Below are positions 55,216 to 64,000 of a stretch of DNA of 64,000 nt, piece by piece; the first letter of the stretch is position 1, and each line of letters begins with the position of its first letter. The position numbers and the translations under genes were made by a program. Below the pieces are notes generated by a model. That model was not told the origin of the DNA, made no database searches, and saw nothing but the letters and a program-made list of their open reading frames with translations. The DNA is from Jaltomata sinuosa (lineage: Eukaryota > Streptophyta > Magnoliopsida > Solanales > Solanaceae): positions 248,001 through 312,000 of the forward strand of contig QJPP01000027.1 of assembly GCA_003996215.1 (NCBI GenBank), written 5' to 3'.

Positions 55216-55907
55216 GGTCTGCAACTTAATACAGCAACCAGCAATTTTCCCCAAATCCAAAAATCCTCCGACGGACCCTCGAGATTCATCCAGAACCCCG
55301 TGAACACAAACCAACCATGCTACCTTACCAGAAATGGCATTTCGCACTCAATGGAATCGATGAAACTCCCAACGGAGATAGTTTTAATAAAAAGTGGGCC
55401 CCACGCCCTAAACCAACTCAAAACTCAAAACCCAAAAACAAGTCTGGAAGTCTTGGGACCCAAACCAAAGGTCCGTCTAGCACAGATTTGACATTCCAGA
55501 GCTAATGGCGCTGACAGAATTTCCATTCGAGGCTGTCTTCTCTGAATGTTGACCAAACTCAACCCTACCGGCCAAGCTGACGTCAAAACACACAGGGCCA
55601 CACAAAACCAAACTGAAAATACTCAGACCCAGACCAATGGTCCCACTAGACCAAAATCCTCATTCCAGAGCCAATGGAACAGTAAGAATTTGATTCTGAG
55701 CACGTTTGCCAAGAAAGTTGACCGAAGTCAAATATTTTCCAATTTTAAGGGCTAAAACAGGGAAATGGTCATAACGACCTAACGAATGGCCCGGGCACCG
55801 AATCGTCAGTCCCAGCAAGTCATAAATGATATATAGCCACTGAGGGAAAGCTCAAAACATAGAAAAAGCACGAAAAATGAAAAATGACCCAGAGGGTCAT
55901 TACAACA

Positions 55908-55925
55908 TCCACTACTAAAAGAACT
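55908..55925 (-). other. E7 polypurine tract
   Basis: The minus strand reads GTTCTTTTAGTAGTGGA and runs directly into TGTTG of the LTR, as usual for Del-type elements. Confidence 0.65.
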
Positions 55926-56009
55926 TTTGTCCGCGAAAGTTAGAAAAAGGATAGTACCTGAAGACTCGAAAAGACGAGGATAACGGGTCCGCATGTCGGT
56001 CTCGATCTC

Positions 56010-57346
56010 CTAAGTAGCCTCCTCGACAAGATGATGCTGCCACTGAACCTTAACTGACGGAATCTCCTTGGACCTCAACTTCCTAACATACCTGTCCAAA
56101 ATGGCAACAGGCTCCTTCTCAAAGGCTAAGGACTCATCCAACTGAACCGACTCTAACTGAAGCACATGAGACTCATCCAAAATATACCATTGCAGCATAG
56201 AAATATGAAACACACGATGCACACTAGAAAGAGCAGGAGGCAAGGCTAACTCATAAGCAACCTCTCCAATACGATGAAGGATCTCGAATGGCCTAATGAA
56301 CCTCAGACTGAGCTTACCCTTCCTCCCGAACCTCATCATGCCCTTCATGGGCGATACCCGAAGGAACACACTATCACCAACCATAAGCTCAAGATCTCTA
56401 ACTCTCCGGTTAGCATAACTCTTCTGCCTACTCTGGGCAGTACGAAGTCTCTCCTGAATAACCCAAACTTTATCCGTAGAATCACGAAGCAAATCAGTAC
56501 CCCACGGACTAACCTCAAAAGCATCAAACTAACCCACCGGAGATCTGCACTGCCTACCATACAAAGCCTCGAACAGAGCCATCTGGATGCTGGAATGGTA
56601 ACTATTATTATATACAAACTCTACCAAGGCTAAACACTGGTCCCACTGACCCCCAAAACCAATAACGCAGGCTCGCAATATATCCTTTAAACCTAAATAG
56701 TGCACTCTGACTAGCCGTCTATCTGCGGATGAAAAGCGGTGCTAAGCTTAACTCTAGTACCCAACTCTTTCTGAATAAACCACCAGAAGTGCAAAGAGAA
56801 CTGAGTACCTTTGTTAGAGATGATAGAAACTGGCACACCATGCAAATAGATAATCTCCCGAATATAGATCTAAGACAACCTCTCGGAACTGTAGAAAGTC
56901 TGAACCGGAAAAAAGTGAGCAAACTTCGTCAACCTATCCATAACAACCCAAATAGCATCAAATCTCTGCAAATTACGAGGCAATCCGACTACAAAGTCCA
57001 TGGATATATGCTTCCATTTCCACTCCAGAATAGGTAACCTCTGTGATAAACCACCTGGCCTCTGGTGCTCAAACTTCACCTGCTGACAGTTCAAGCACCT
57101 GGATACGAAAGTTGAAATATCCCTCTTCATACCACACCACCAGTAGTGTTGCCTCAAGTCACGATACATCTTAGCTGCCCCGGGATGAATGAAATATCTA
57201 GAACAATGAGCCTCCTCCAGTATCAATCTGACCAAGTCACCAACCCTAGGAACGCAGATACGACCCTCGATCCTCAGAATACCCTCTAAATCTAAAGTCG
57301 CCTTCCTAGCCTCACCACTCAACACCTTGTCACGAATGATCTTCAA
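56010..57346 (-). pseudogene. E7 integrase with chromodomain, broken
   Basis: The zinc-binding part reads EEAHCSRYFIHPGAAKMYRD and RCLNCQQVKFEHQRPGG. The core reads MDFVVGLPRNLQRFDAIWVV and then VPVSIISNKGTQF near 56820, where the usual Asp of SDRG is replaced by Asn, removing a catalytic residue. A stop follows at FHPQIDG. The C-terminal part (56492-56010) has the GxxVFLRVSPMKG motif and ends EKEPVAILDRYVRKLRSKEI then VKVQWQHHLVEEAT, a chromodomain-like module that in this clade guides insertion into heterochromatin. Confidence 0.88.
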
Positions 57347-57370
57347 TCCTGCATCATCAAACTATTGTGC

Positions 57371-57960
57371 TCAAATCTGCTCCAACAAGGAATACCTAGC
57401 CTCAACACAAGCAAGAATACGGCTCGGCTCAGAAATGTCAAGTTGAACCAACCTATTAGCCAAGGACTGTATGTCCCAAGCTAAAGGTTGCTCCTCTGTA
57501 GCTAAGAAAGCCAAGCTACCCATACTCACTGCTATCCGGCTCAAGGCATCCGCTGCCACGTTTGCCTTTTTAGGATGATAGAGAATAGAGATGTTATAGT
57601 CCTTCAGTAACTCCAACAACCTACGTTGCCTCAAATTTCGATCCTTCTGGCTAAAAATGTATTGAAGACTATGATGGTCAATAAAGATCTCACAATGCAC
57701 GCCATAGAGATAATGCCTCCACATCTTCAATGCGAAGACTACCGTTGCTAACTCCAAGTCATGTGTAGAGTAGTTCTTCTCGTGAACCTTCAACTATCTG
57801 GAAGAATAAGCAATAACCCCACCACGCTGCATCAACACACAACCCAAACCAATACCTGATGCATCACAATATATGGTGAAACCCTGACCCTCAACCGGAA
57901 GAGTGAGAATCGGAGCTAAAGTCAACAAGGACTTGAGCTTCAGAAAGCTCGACTCACACT
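57371..57960 (-). pseudogene. E7 RNase H, broken
   Basis: YCDASGIGLGCVLMQ-like text near 57870-57815 is followed after a stop at about 57795 by KNYSTHDLELATVVFALKMW, IFIDHHSLQYIFSQKD, LRQRRLLELLKDYN and NVAADALSRIA. This is the RNase H fold of Del-type elements, which removes template RNA. Confidence 0.82.
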
Positions 57961-57970
57961 CATCTGACCA

Positions 57971-59298
57971 CTAGAAGGGAATATTCTTATGAGTCAATCT
58001 AGTCAACAAAGATGCTATCAAAGGAAATCCCTCCACAAACCGTCTATAATAACATGCTAACCCGATGAAACTGGAAACCTCGGTAGGAAAAGTAGGCCTA
58101 TCCCAATCACAAACTATTGCAATCTTCACCAGATCTACCATAATCCTATATTTGGACACCACGTGCCCCAAGAATGCCACAGACTCAAGCAAAAACTCAC
58201 ACTTAGTGAATTTGACATACAACTGGTGGTCTCGCAAAGCCTGAAGTACAACTCTAAGATGCTGCTCATGCTCTTCCCTACTCCTCGAATAAATCAGAAT
58301 GTCATCGATGAACACAATCACAAATGAATCCAGGTAAGCACTTAATACATGGTTTATCAACTCTATATATGCTACTGGGGAATTAGTCAACCCAAAAGAC
58401 ATGACTAGGAACTCATAATGGCCGTATTGAGTCCTAAATACAGTCTTTGGGATGTCCTCAACCCTGATCCTCAACTGGTGATAATCGGACCTCAAATCTA
58501 TCTTAGAGAACACTGTTGCACCCTGTAGTTGGTCAAACAAGTCATCAATACATTGACTGTCACCTTATTCAACTGTCTGTAGTAGATACACATACGCATA
58601 GACCCATCCTTCTTCACAAACAGAACCGGAGCACCCCATAGAGACACACTAGGCCTGATGAACCCTCTAGTCAACAAATCCTGGAGCTGATCCTTAAGCT
58701 CCCTTAACTCAGCAGGTGCCATTCGATATAGCAGAATGGAAATAGTCTTGGTGCCCGACTCGACATTCGATACCAAATCAATGTCATGATCAGGAGGAAG
58801 ACTCAGAAGATCAGAAGAAAATACATTTGAATACTTGCAAACCACAGGAACAGACTCAAGAGGAGGTATAGTGGCACTAGTATCACAGACATAGGCAAGA
58901 TAAGCTAAGCACCCCTTCCCAACCAGTCGTTGGGAACTCAGAAAGGATATAACTCCCCTCGGAATGTGGCTATTGGATCCCATCCATATGATAGAAGGGA
59001 TACCAGGCATCCAAAGAGTAACGGTCTTGGTGAAATAAACCAAGACCACATAATAAGGAGACAACCAATCCATGCCCAAGATCATATCAAAATCGACCAG
59101 ATCAAGGACAACCAAGTCTACCCATGTGTCATACCCCAAGATAGTCACCGCAGAAGCCCGATACACCTGATCCACTACTAAAGAATAACCTACTGGGGTA
59201 GATACACGTAAAGGCATAGGCAAGGACTCACAAGCAGACTCCAGACGAGTAGCATAATAAGCAGATATATACGAGAATGTAGACCCCAGATAAAACAA
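57971..59298 (-). pseudogene. E7 protease and reverse transcriptase, broken
   Basis: The protease part runs FYLGSTFSYISAYYATRL to FDMILGMDWLSPYYVVLVY. The usual catalytic DSGATHSF reads LGSTFSY here, so the Asp is lost. RT begins at PPDHDIDLVSNVESG and contains PAELRELKDQLQDLLTRGFI and FVKKDGSMRMCIYYRQLNKV. A deletion of about 20 bases near 58545 removes the NKYPLPR segment and shifts the frame. The frame then continues FDQLQGATVFSKIDLRSDYH to the intact catalytic VFIDDILIYSRS (about 58310) and ends near 57971. Confidence 0.87.
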
Positions 59299-59310
59299 AG
59301 AAGAAGAAGA

Positions 59311-59523
59311 CTAATGACAAATGGAGATCGTACCTGTGATCACAGCATCTGAAGCCTCGGCCTCTGTCTGGCCCGGAACTGCATACATGTGGCCCCCCAC
59401 CGCCATGACCACCTGACCTATCGGACTGAGGACCACCTCTAGTACCCTGGGGACCACCCTTACTACCTTGTGAACCGCCTCAAGAACACATAAGTCACCA
59501 GAAACATACATATTAATCATCAC
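59311..59523 (-). pseudogene. E7 gag C-terminal remnant
   Basis: Gly/Gln-rich text with VSGDLCVLEA... in one frame fits the region after the gag zinc knuckle. The rest of gag and the 5' LTR are missing. Confidence 0.5.
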
Positions 59524-59524
59524 A

Positions 59525-60389
59525 GAACTCTACAATGTAAAGCAATCACAACGAATATGGAATTATCTCCACGCTAATCTTACAGTTGTATAGCCTTTGT
59601 ATTTCATCGGTCTCACTTTGTATCATATCTGAACTCACATTAATCACTCATCTATACACACATGCTAAATGATTTTATTTCTACCCAACTATTCATGACT
59701 TGTGTAATACTCTGTGTGTCCAAGGTTGTCTTTCATTCCGTGTTAAAGGTGTACGAGCCTAAATTTAAAAATTTTAATGTAACACCGTACGTGTTCGACA
59801 ATATCAGATTTAAATTAGAACTTGAAAAGAATAAAAGAGGTACTTTTAGTTTCCTCCAAAAAAACGCCTGAAATATTTATTAAAATATTCTTTAATTATG
59901 ATATACTTGTTTATATTATTTTATAAGATTTTTTATAATTTATTGATATTTTAATAGAAATAAGAAGCTTAACAATGTGGATAAGACATGATTTTATTAT
60001 ATTAAATTAAGTTTTACTTCTACTAACAGTTGTTATTTTATGCAAATATATACATACATGATAAGTATTATAGTAACTTCTAAAAAGTGCTCATTTATTA
60101 CATGTCTTTTTGTGATAATCTTCCACCGCCCTCATCCACTTTAAATGAAAAAAAAATGCATCACTTTCTTCATTTTTTGGGTGCACTTGCATCTTGAGAA
60201 AAAGATGGCAGTGTATTTTTTTAATCTTCAATTTCTATTTTGATAAAAGAAATAATTTACGACCGTTCTTACTTCCTCTTTCTATGAATTTACATGCTGA
60301 AATATGTTTCCAACATGTTGCACATAACTATCAGCTCCACGTTAAAGAGGGTTATAGCATTTTAACGTTATAATTTAATCACCAAAAGA
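59525..60389. other. AT-rich DNA after the E7 truncation
   Basis: No gene or recognised repeat. The change from E7 coding sequence to AT-rich DNA is abrupt at about 59525. Short open frames here have no recognisable product. Confidence 0.5.
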
Positions 60390-63048
60390 AGTAGATTGTC
60401 TACATCAAGTTATTCGAGTTCGAATTCGAGGTATGTAAAGGCTTCTCTTTTCTTTTCTTGGCACGATTTCTTAATTATAGCGGTTATAAATTTACCGTAT
60501 TTTGGAGGAACTAACTGTAGAGCTTTAGAATTATTATATTATTTTATTCCTCTTACGTCTTTATTCCTCGTCATGAACTCGTATTCGATAGTATTGGTTC
60601 CGTGTCAAGTGGGGATGTAGTGATTATGTATGTATCTAGTTGAGGGGATAACTTCGGACGAGCATATCTCCTAATATATAGAGAGTTAGAGATCCTCCAA
60701 CCTACCAAATCGATTTGAGTCTAGTTTCTAGAACATCAAACCGTTTATTCATACGACATCAGATAAAAAAGTTATGACCATTTTACCATAGACTGTCCGG
60801 GCAAAATTGGGTAGGGCCAAAATTATCATAAAATTATGTTTTGACTTGGTTTTGATATAGTAATGGTGGTGGGTCCTTCTAAGAACTTGTTTAGTTTTGA
60901 ATTTTGAAGCTTTTGTCGTGGAAATCTCCCTTCTACGACCCTCCTATGAAATTCTACGTTCTAGAATCTTTTTATAGACTTTTGAGCCAAGAAGTGGTGT
61001 TTTAGATACCGTGGCTCCAGGCAGCCTTTTTTCTTATTAAGTTTGGTCATTATTGTTGTATATTAATGGTGTTAAAGTGTTGGAGGGACTGGTGGGTTGT
61101 TGCGCTTCTTCTCGAAGTCGCGTACGGCAGTCGTCAGATTGAATAATATGAAATACACCTTGTTAGATTATCTCGGGAGTTTACCACTCTTGTGAGGCGT
61201 TGATAGCTTGTTGTTGTTGTTATTAGCTGTGGGTCTAGTAGGAATTGTGATGTCGATTGTTGAGTTAAAATGGGATGGTCGTAATAACGACTTTAATGCC
61301 TCACTGATTGACTATGGTTCATTCCCGCGATCTTGTTGATTCTCGTTGTTGTTGCGTTACGATCAGTTGATTTAGCTTCATAGAAACACCTTTGAGATTA
61401 AATTCAAAGGCTTTTTAAGTCCATCCTTCTTCTTGGCATGTTCCTTTTTAGTCCATGGTATGTCAAGGCTAAGCTTCGTCCTTCCTTTGAGTACAAATTT
61501 TAGAAAACTCCTAAATTGTCAAATGCGATATTTTACTATTCTATTGCTAGAAAGACCATCTGTGAAAGGCATTGGGATCGCAACTGAAATATATTCATGA
61601 TCCTACTAAGTTGATATTCCACTCGTTTGATTATATAGAGTATTTGACATCTATATGTTATTTTTTCGACCTCCTTGACTATATGTCCATAGGTTTGAAT
61701 TCTTATTCTTCTTTGGGTGTTGTGACTTAAAATTGCTTATGAAAGAACATTAGGGATTTACAACCAGTCCTTATCCCTCAGTAATATGCTTTTTGAAAAA
61801 CTCTAAAATAATACGTTGATTTTCAAAACTCTCAAATGTAACTCGTATGTTTAAACCATCAAAGGACTCAGTTTTTGAAATACTTTCTTTTACAAACCAT
61901 TAAGTAATCATATATAGGAACTAAGTGAGATACCTTAAGCTCTTTATGAACATCCTCAGGTTTAAGTTACCTTTTGAAAGTCAAGTTAAGTGTTCAAGTT
62001 TATTCTAAAAACACACGAGGTTCTACGAGGCTTTTATTTATATGTTATACGAAAGTGATTACGAGATTATGAGAATAAAGAGTACCAGCGGGCCAAGATT
62101 GGCAACATGATTATGATGATATTCCTGCATTACGCATTCATAATATGACATGCTATGCATTCAACTTCTGAGCTATAATCGGGAGGTATGAGGCCTATTG
62201 CCTATATTTATATGTATGAGACACAGATGGCCACAAGTTGGCGGATATGATGCCGGTTAGCTACTGGACGGAACCACCATTGCTAGCATTTGGTTGGGTA
62301 TGACATGCATTTGCATCTATCTATATGTATTCACGACATACAATTACGCGAGCATACCATACATATTTAATTACTATGAGGTCAGATGTCGGCTGTGGAG
62401 GCTATCAGAGTTTCAGTTTCAGGTGGTATCTCTATTACCTTTTTTACAATAGCTATTTATGATTCTACTTTTCTGCTTACATACCAGTACATTTTTATTT
62501 GTACTGATGTCCCATTGCCTGGGGAAACTGCATTTTTATTTCTTGCGTGCAGGTCCAGGTAGGGATTCTGATCAACCACTTTACTAGGATTCGAGGTTCA
62601 GCGGTGAGTTGGTACGCTCCACCTCTTCCTGAAGCTTTTATAGAATATTTACTTTTGTTATACGATTTGGGTAGGTATAGTCGGGGCCTTGTACCGGCCA
62701 GTACTTATGAAATTCTTAGAGGCTATTGTGGGCACAATATTCTAGGTATCTTTCTGTAGCTTCCAGTCTCCAGTCCCATAGGCTTGGCATATATATATAT
62801 GTATGTATTCAGTTGCAGCCTCATTGGCCAGCTAGTACTTTATTATTTTTGGCTTGTCTACCTTTGTCTATATGACTTACTGTCATTCAGGTTATGAACT
62901 TAATGGTCCAGGCTTAGTAGTTCAGATGTTACGCTACCCGACTTTTTGGGCCCACAATTGAGTCAATTAGTATGTTTCAGTGGCTAACTCAGTCGAATAA
63001 GGTATCGAGTGCCAGTCGCGCCTCCCCTTAGTCTGGAGCATGACAACT
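60390..63048 (+). repeat. Decayed Tekay/Del-type LTR, plus orientation
   Basis: Typical phrases in order: gaattcgaggtatgtaaagg (about 60423), ataacttcggacgagcatatctcc (about 60648), caaaccgtttattcatacg (about 60738), tgcaggtccaggtagggattc (about 62549), ggttcagcggtgagttgg (about 62595), and an end gtgccagtcgcgcc...ggagcatgaca at 63048. The following acttgtatg resembles the start of a tRNA-Met primer site but then diverges. No coding region follows, so it is a solo or truncated LTR. The 5' end is not defined. Confidence 0.55.
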
Positions 63049-63690
63049 TGTATGGGACAACCTAGTGTCCATGTATTATACCAGCATGGTACCCACTCCA
63101 GAACATATCCATTTGTTTCTAAGCTCACATCAAACTCGAGCTTTTTAACAGTAGAATAGTATGTATATTCTTAACTCTCTCAATATATCACAGTATGTTC
63201 TCATATTCAGCTATCTCTCGGGATATTATCAGCAAGTACACAATAAATTTAATAAGTGCACATCATTCTTATAAGTCATCTAAAGACAGGCTTCAATAGT
63301 TAAATCTTATTCATGCAAGCATTATCAAGCCAACAATACTTACATTATCTCAATTCATAGAGTTTCTACTCCAATTTTTCTCTTTCAAGCAATTTTTATG
63401 CTAAAGGTCTCATTTTATGAAACTCAAGGTTTTCAATCACAATAATTCATGTTTAAAAACATTAAATTCATGCTAAAAAGTGTTAATTTACAACCTAGAA
63501 GTATTCTAGATGATTATTATATCTACCCATAGGCTTTCTCATACTTTTCATGAACCTAGGATTCTAACCCACAATTCTCCCATTACCTTCATCCCAATGA
63601 TTTTAGGATGCTAACGGATTACCAGGTGTAATAGATGGCAGAGAGAACTTACCTCAAAAAGAAAATGGCCCTAGCCTCAGAAAAATTTCC
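63049..63690. other. Non-coding DNA, probable LTR interior
   Basis: No gene is seen. The text (gcaagcattatcaagcc, ggattaccaggtgtaatag, agagaacttacctc) resembles minus-strand Del LTR interior. acttacct at 63650 resembles a splice donor on the minus strand. Confidence 0.35.
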
Positions 63691-64000
63691 TCTCTGGAGC
63701 TCTGGAATGAAGTCTTAGAGTTTATGGGATGAAACTCAGAATAAGTGACTTAAATAGGCGTTTTACCTCGTCTTATCTGTTGCAGCAGATAGATTCTTGC
63801 TGCAGCAGATCCGCTTTGGCGAAATAGGACTCGCTATGGCAAGCCCTGGTGATTTTCCTAGCTATGCTGTGCTGGGACTCTAATTTCTACGGCGGTCTCG
63901 CTGCAACAAAAATTTCACCGCTGCAGCATTCCTAAATCAGTAGCTCGAAAAAATTGGACAAAATTCCTATTTCACAATACAATTTTCATACTTAAGAAAT
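63691..64000 (-). repeat. Start of another LTR on the minus strand (partial)
   Basis: A TATA-like TATTTAAG on the minus strand (63749-63756) lies about 22 bp after a block with ttgcagcagat (63780-63790), tgctgcagcagat (63798-63810) and accgctgcagcattcc (about 63919-63934). This copies the block-then-TATA layout of the other LTRs. It continues beyond the window. Confidence 0.5.

Larger units (their letters stand above)
52908..55907 (-). repeat. E7 3' LTR
   Basis: This LTR is 3.0 kb. In element sense it starts TGTTGTAATGACCC and ends GGATCGTGACA. It holds a CpG-rich block (55002-55215, tcgcgatcgcgatgg words), a TATA-like ATATAAAA on the minus strand at 54977-54984, an AT dinucleotide run at about 54286-54311, and three copies of a ggaataccgcatcgg word at about 53633-53742. 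Confidence 0.88.
52908..59525 (-). mobile_element. E7: Tekay/Del-type Ty3/gypsy element with chromodomain, 5' end missing
   Basis: The 3' LTR (52908-55907, 3000 bp) starts TGTCACGATCC in window orientation and ends TACAACA. Inside it are, in minus sense, a gag remnant, protease, RT, RNase H, integrase and a chromodomain-like end. Gag stops near 59525 and no 5' LTR follows, so the element was truncated by deletion or rearrangement. It is inserted in the E5 integrase; the five bases before it are atctc. Confidence 0.88.

Noticed and set aside
54922..55491. 189-codon plus-strand frame in the E7 LTR
   Set aside because: It is antisense to the element and runs through the CpG-rich palindromic block. 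The length is due to base composition.
59662..59871. Plus-strand 69-codon frame, possible small host gene
   Set aside because: It has no recognisable domain, AT-rich composition and no visible promoter or splice context, so it was left as non-coding.

Overview
This window is plant nuclear DNA made almost entirely of LTR retrotransposons nested inside one another. I see no host protein-coding gene and no rRNA or tRNA gene. Element types, LTR sequence character and miniature transposons resemble Solanaceae repeats (tomato, potato, pepper or nightshade type). That assignment comes from recalled repeat families and was not tested by a search.

Layout. 1-781: AT-rich DNA with a small TRIM-like remnant. 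782-7892: element E1, complete, minus strand, 5-bp target duplication ataag. 7893-10987: decayed repeats and a 1-kb inverted-repeat transposon (9913-10925). 10988-37201: a broken Ty1/copia element, split by E2. E2 (11857-36346, plus strand, duplication gagtg) is itself split by E4 (13951-26331, minus strand, duplication ggcac) and E3 (29463-36270, minus strand, duplication ctaac, same family as E1). From 37202: E5, a Tekay/Del-type Ty3/gypsy element on the plus strand inserted in the copia protease region. E5 is split by E6 (41595-51393, minus strand, duplication agggc) and then by E7 (52908 to about 59525, Tekay/Del type with chromodomain, minus strand, 5' end missing). 59525-64000: AT-rich flank, a decayed Del-type LTR on the plus strand and the start of another LTR on the minus strand.

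E1, E2, E3, E4 and E6 belong to the Athila-like side of Ty3/gypsy. Their primer sites match or resemble the 3' end of plant tRNA-Asp, and their gag, protease and integrase are Athila-like. Only E4 keeps gag, protease, RT, RNase H, integrase and an extra env-position ORF, all broken. E1 and E3 carry gag plus protease only. E6 carries gag plus the extra ORF but lacks protease, RT, RNase H and integrase. E2 carries only an unassigned ORF. E1, E2, E3 and E6 would therefore need enzymes from another element to move.

The strongest unexplained patterns are four. (1) In six unrelated LTR families a block of short GC-rich, often palindromic repeats lies about 20-110 bp upstream of the TATA box; a seventh has the block without a clear TATA box. 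(2) In E4 and E6 the extra ORF has what looks like its own promoter, leader and intron, with the splice acceptor a few bases before the ATG. (3) Internal polypurine-tract-like copies vary together with the terminal tract, family by family. (4) A motif reading TCTAGAACTTGCCC or close to it lies in the 3' internal region of all five Athila-type elements.
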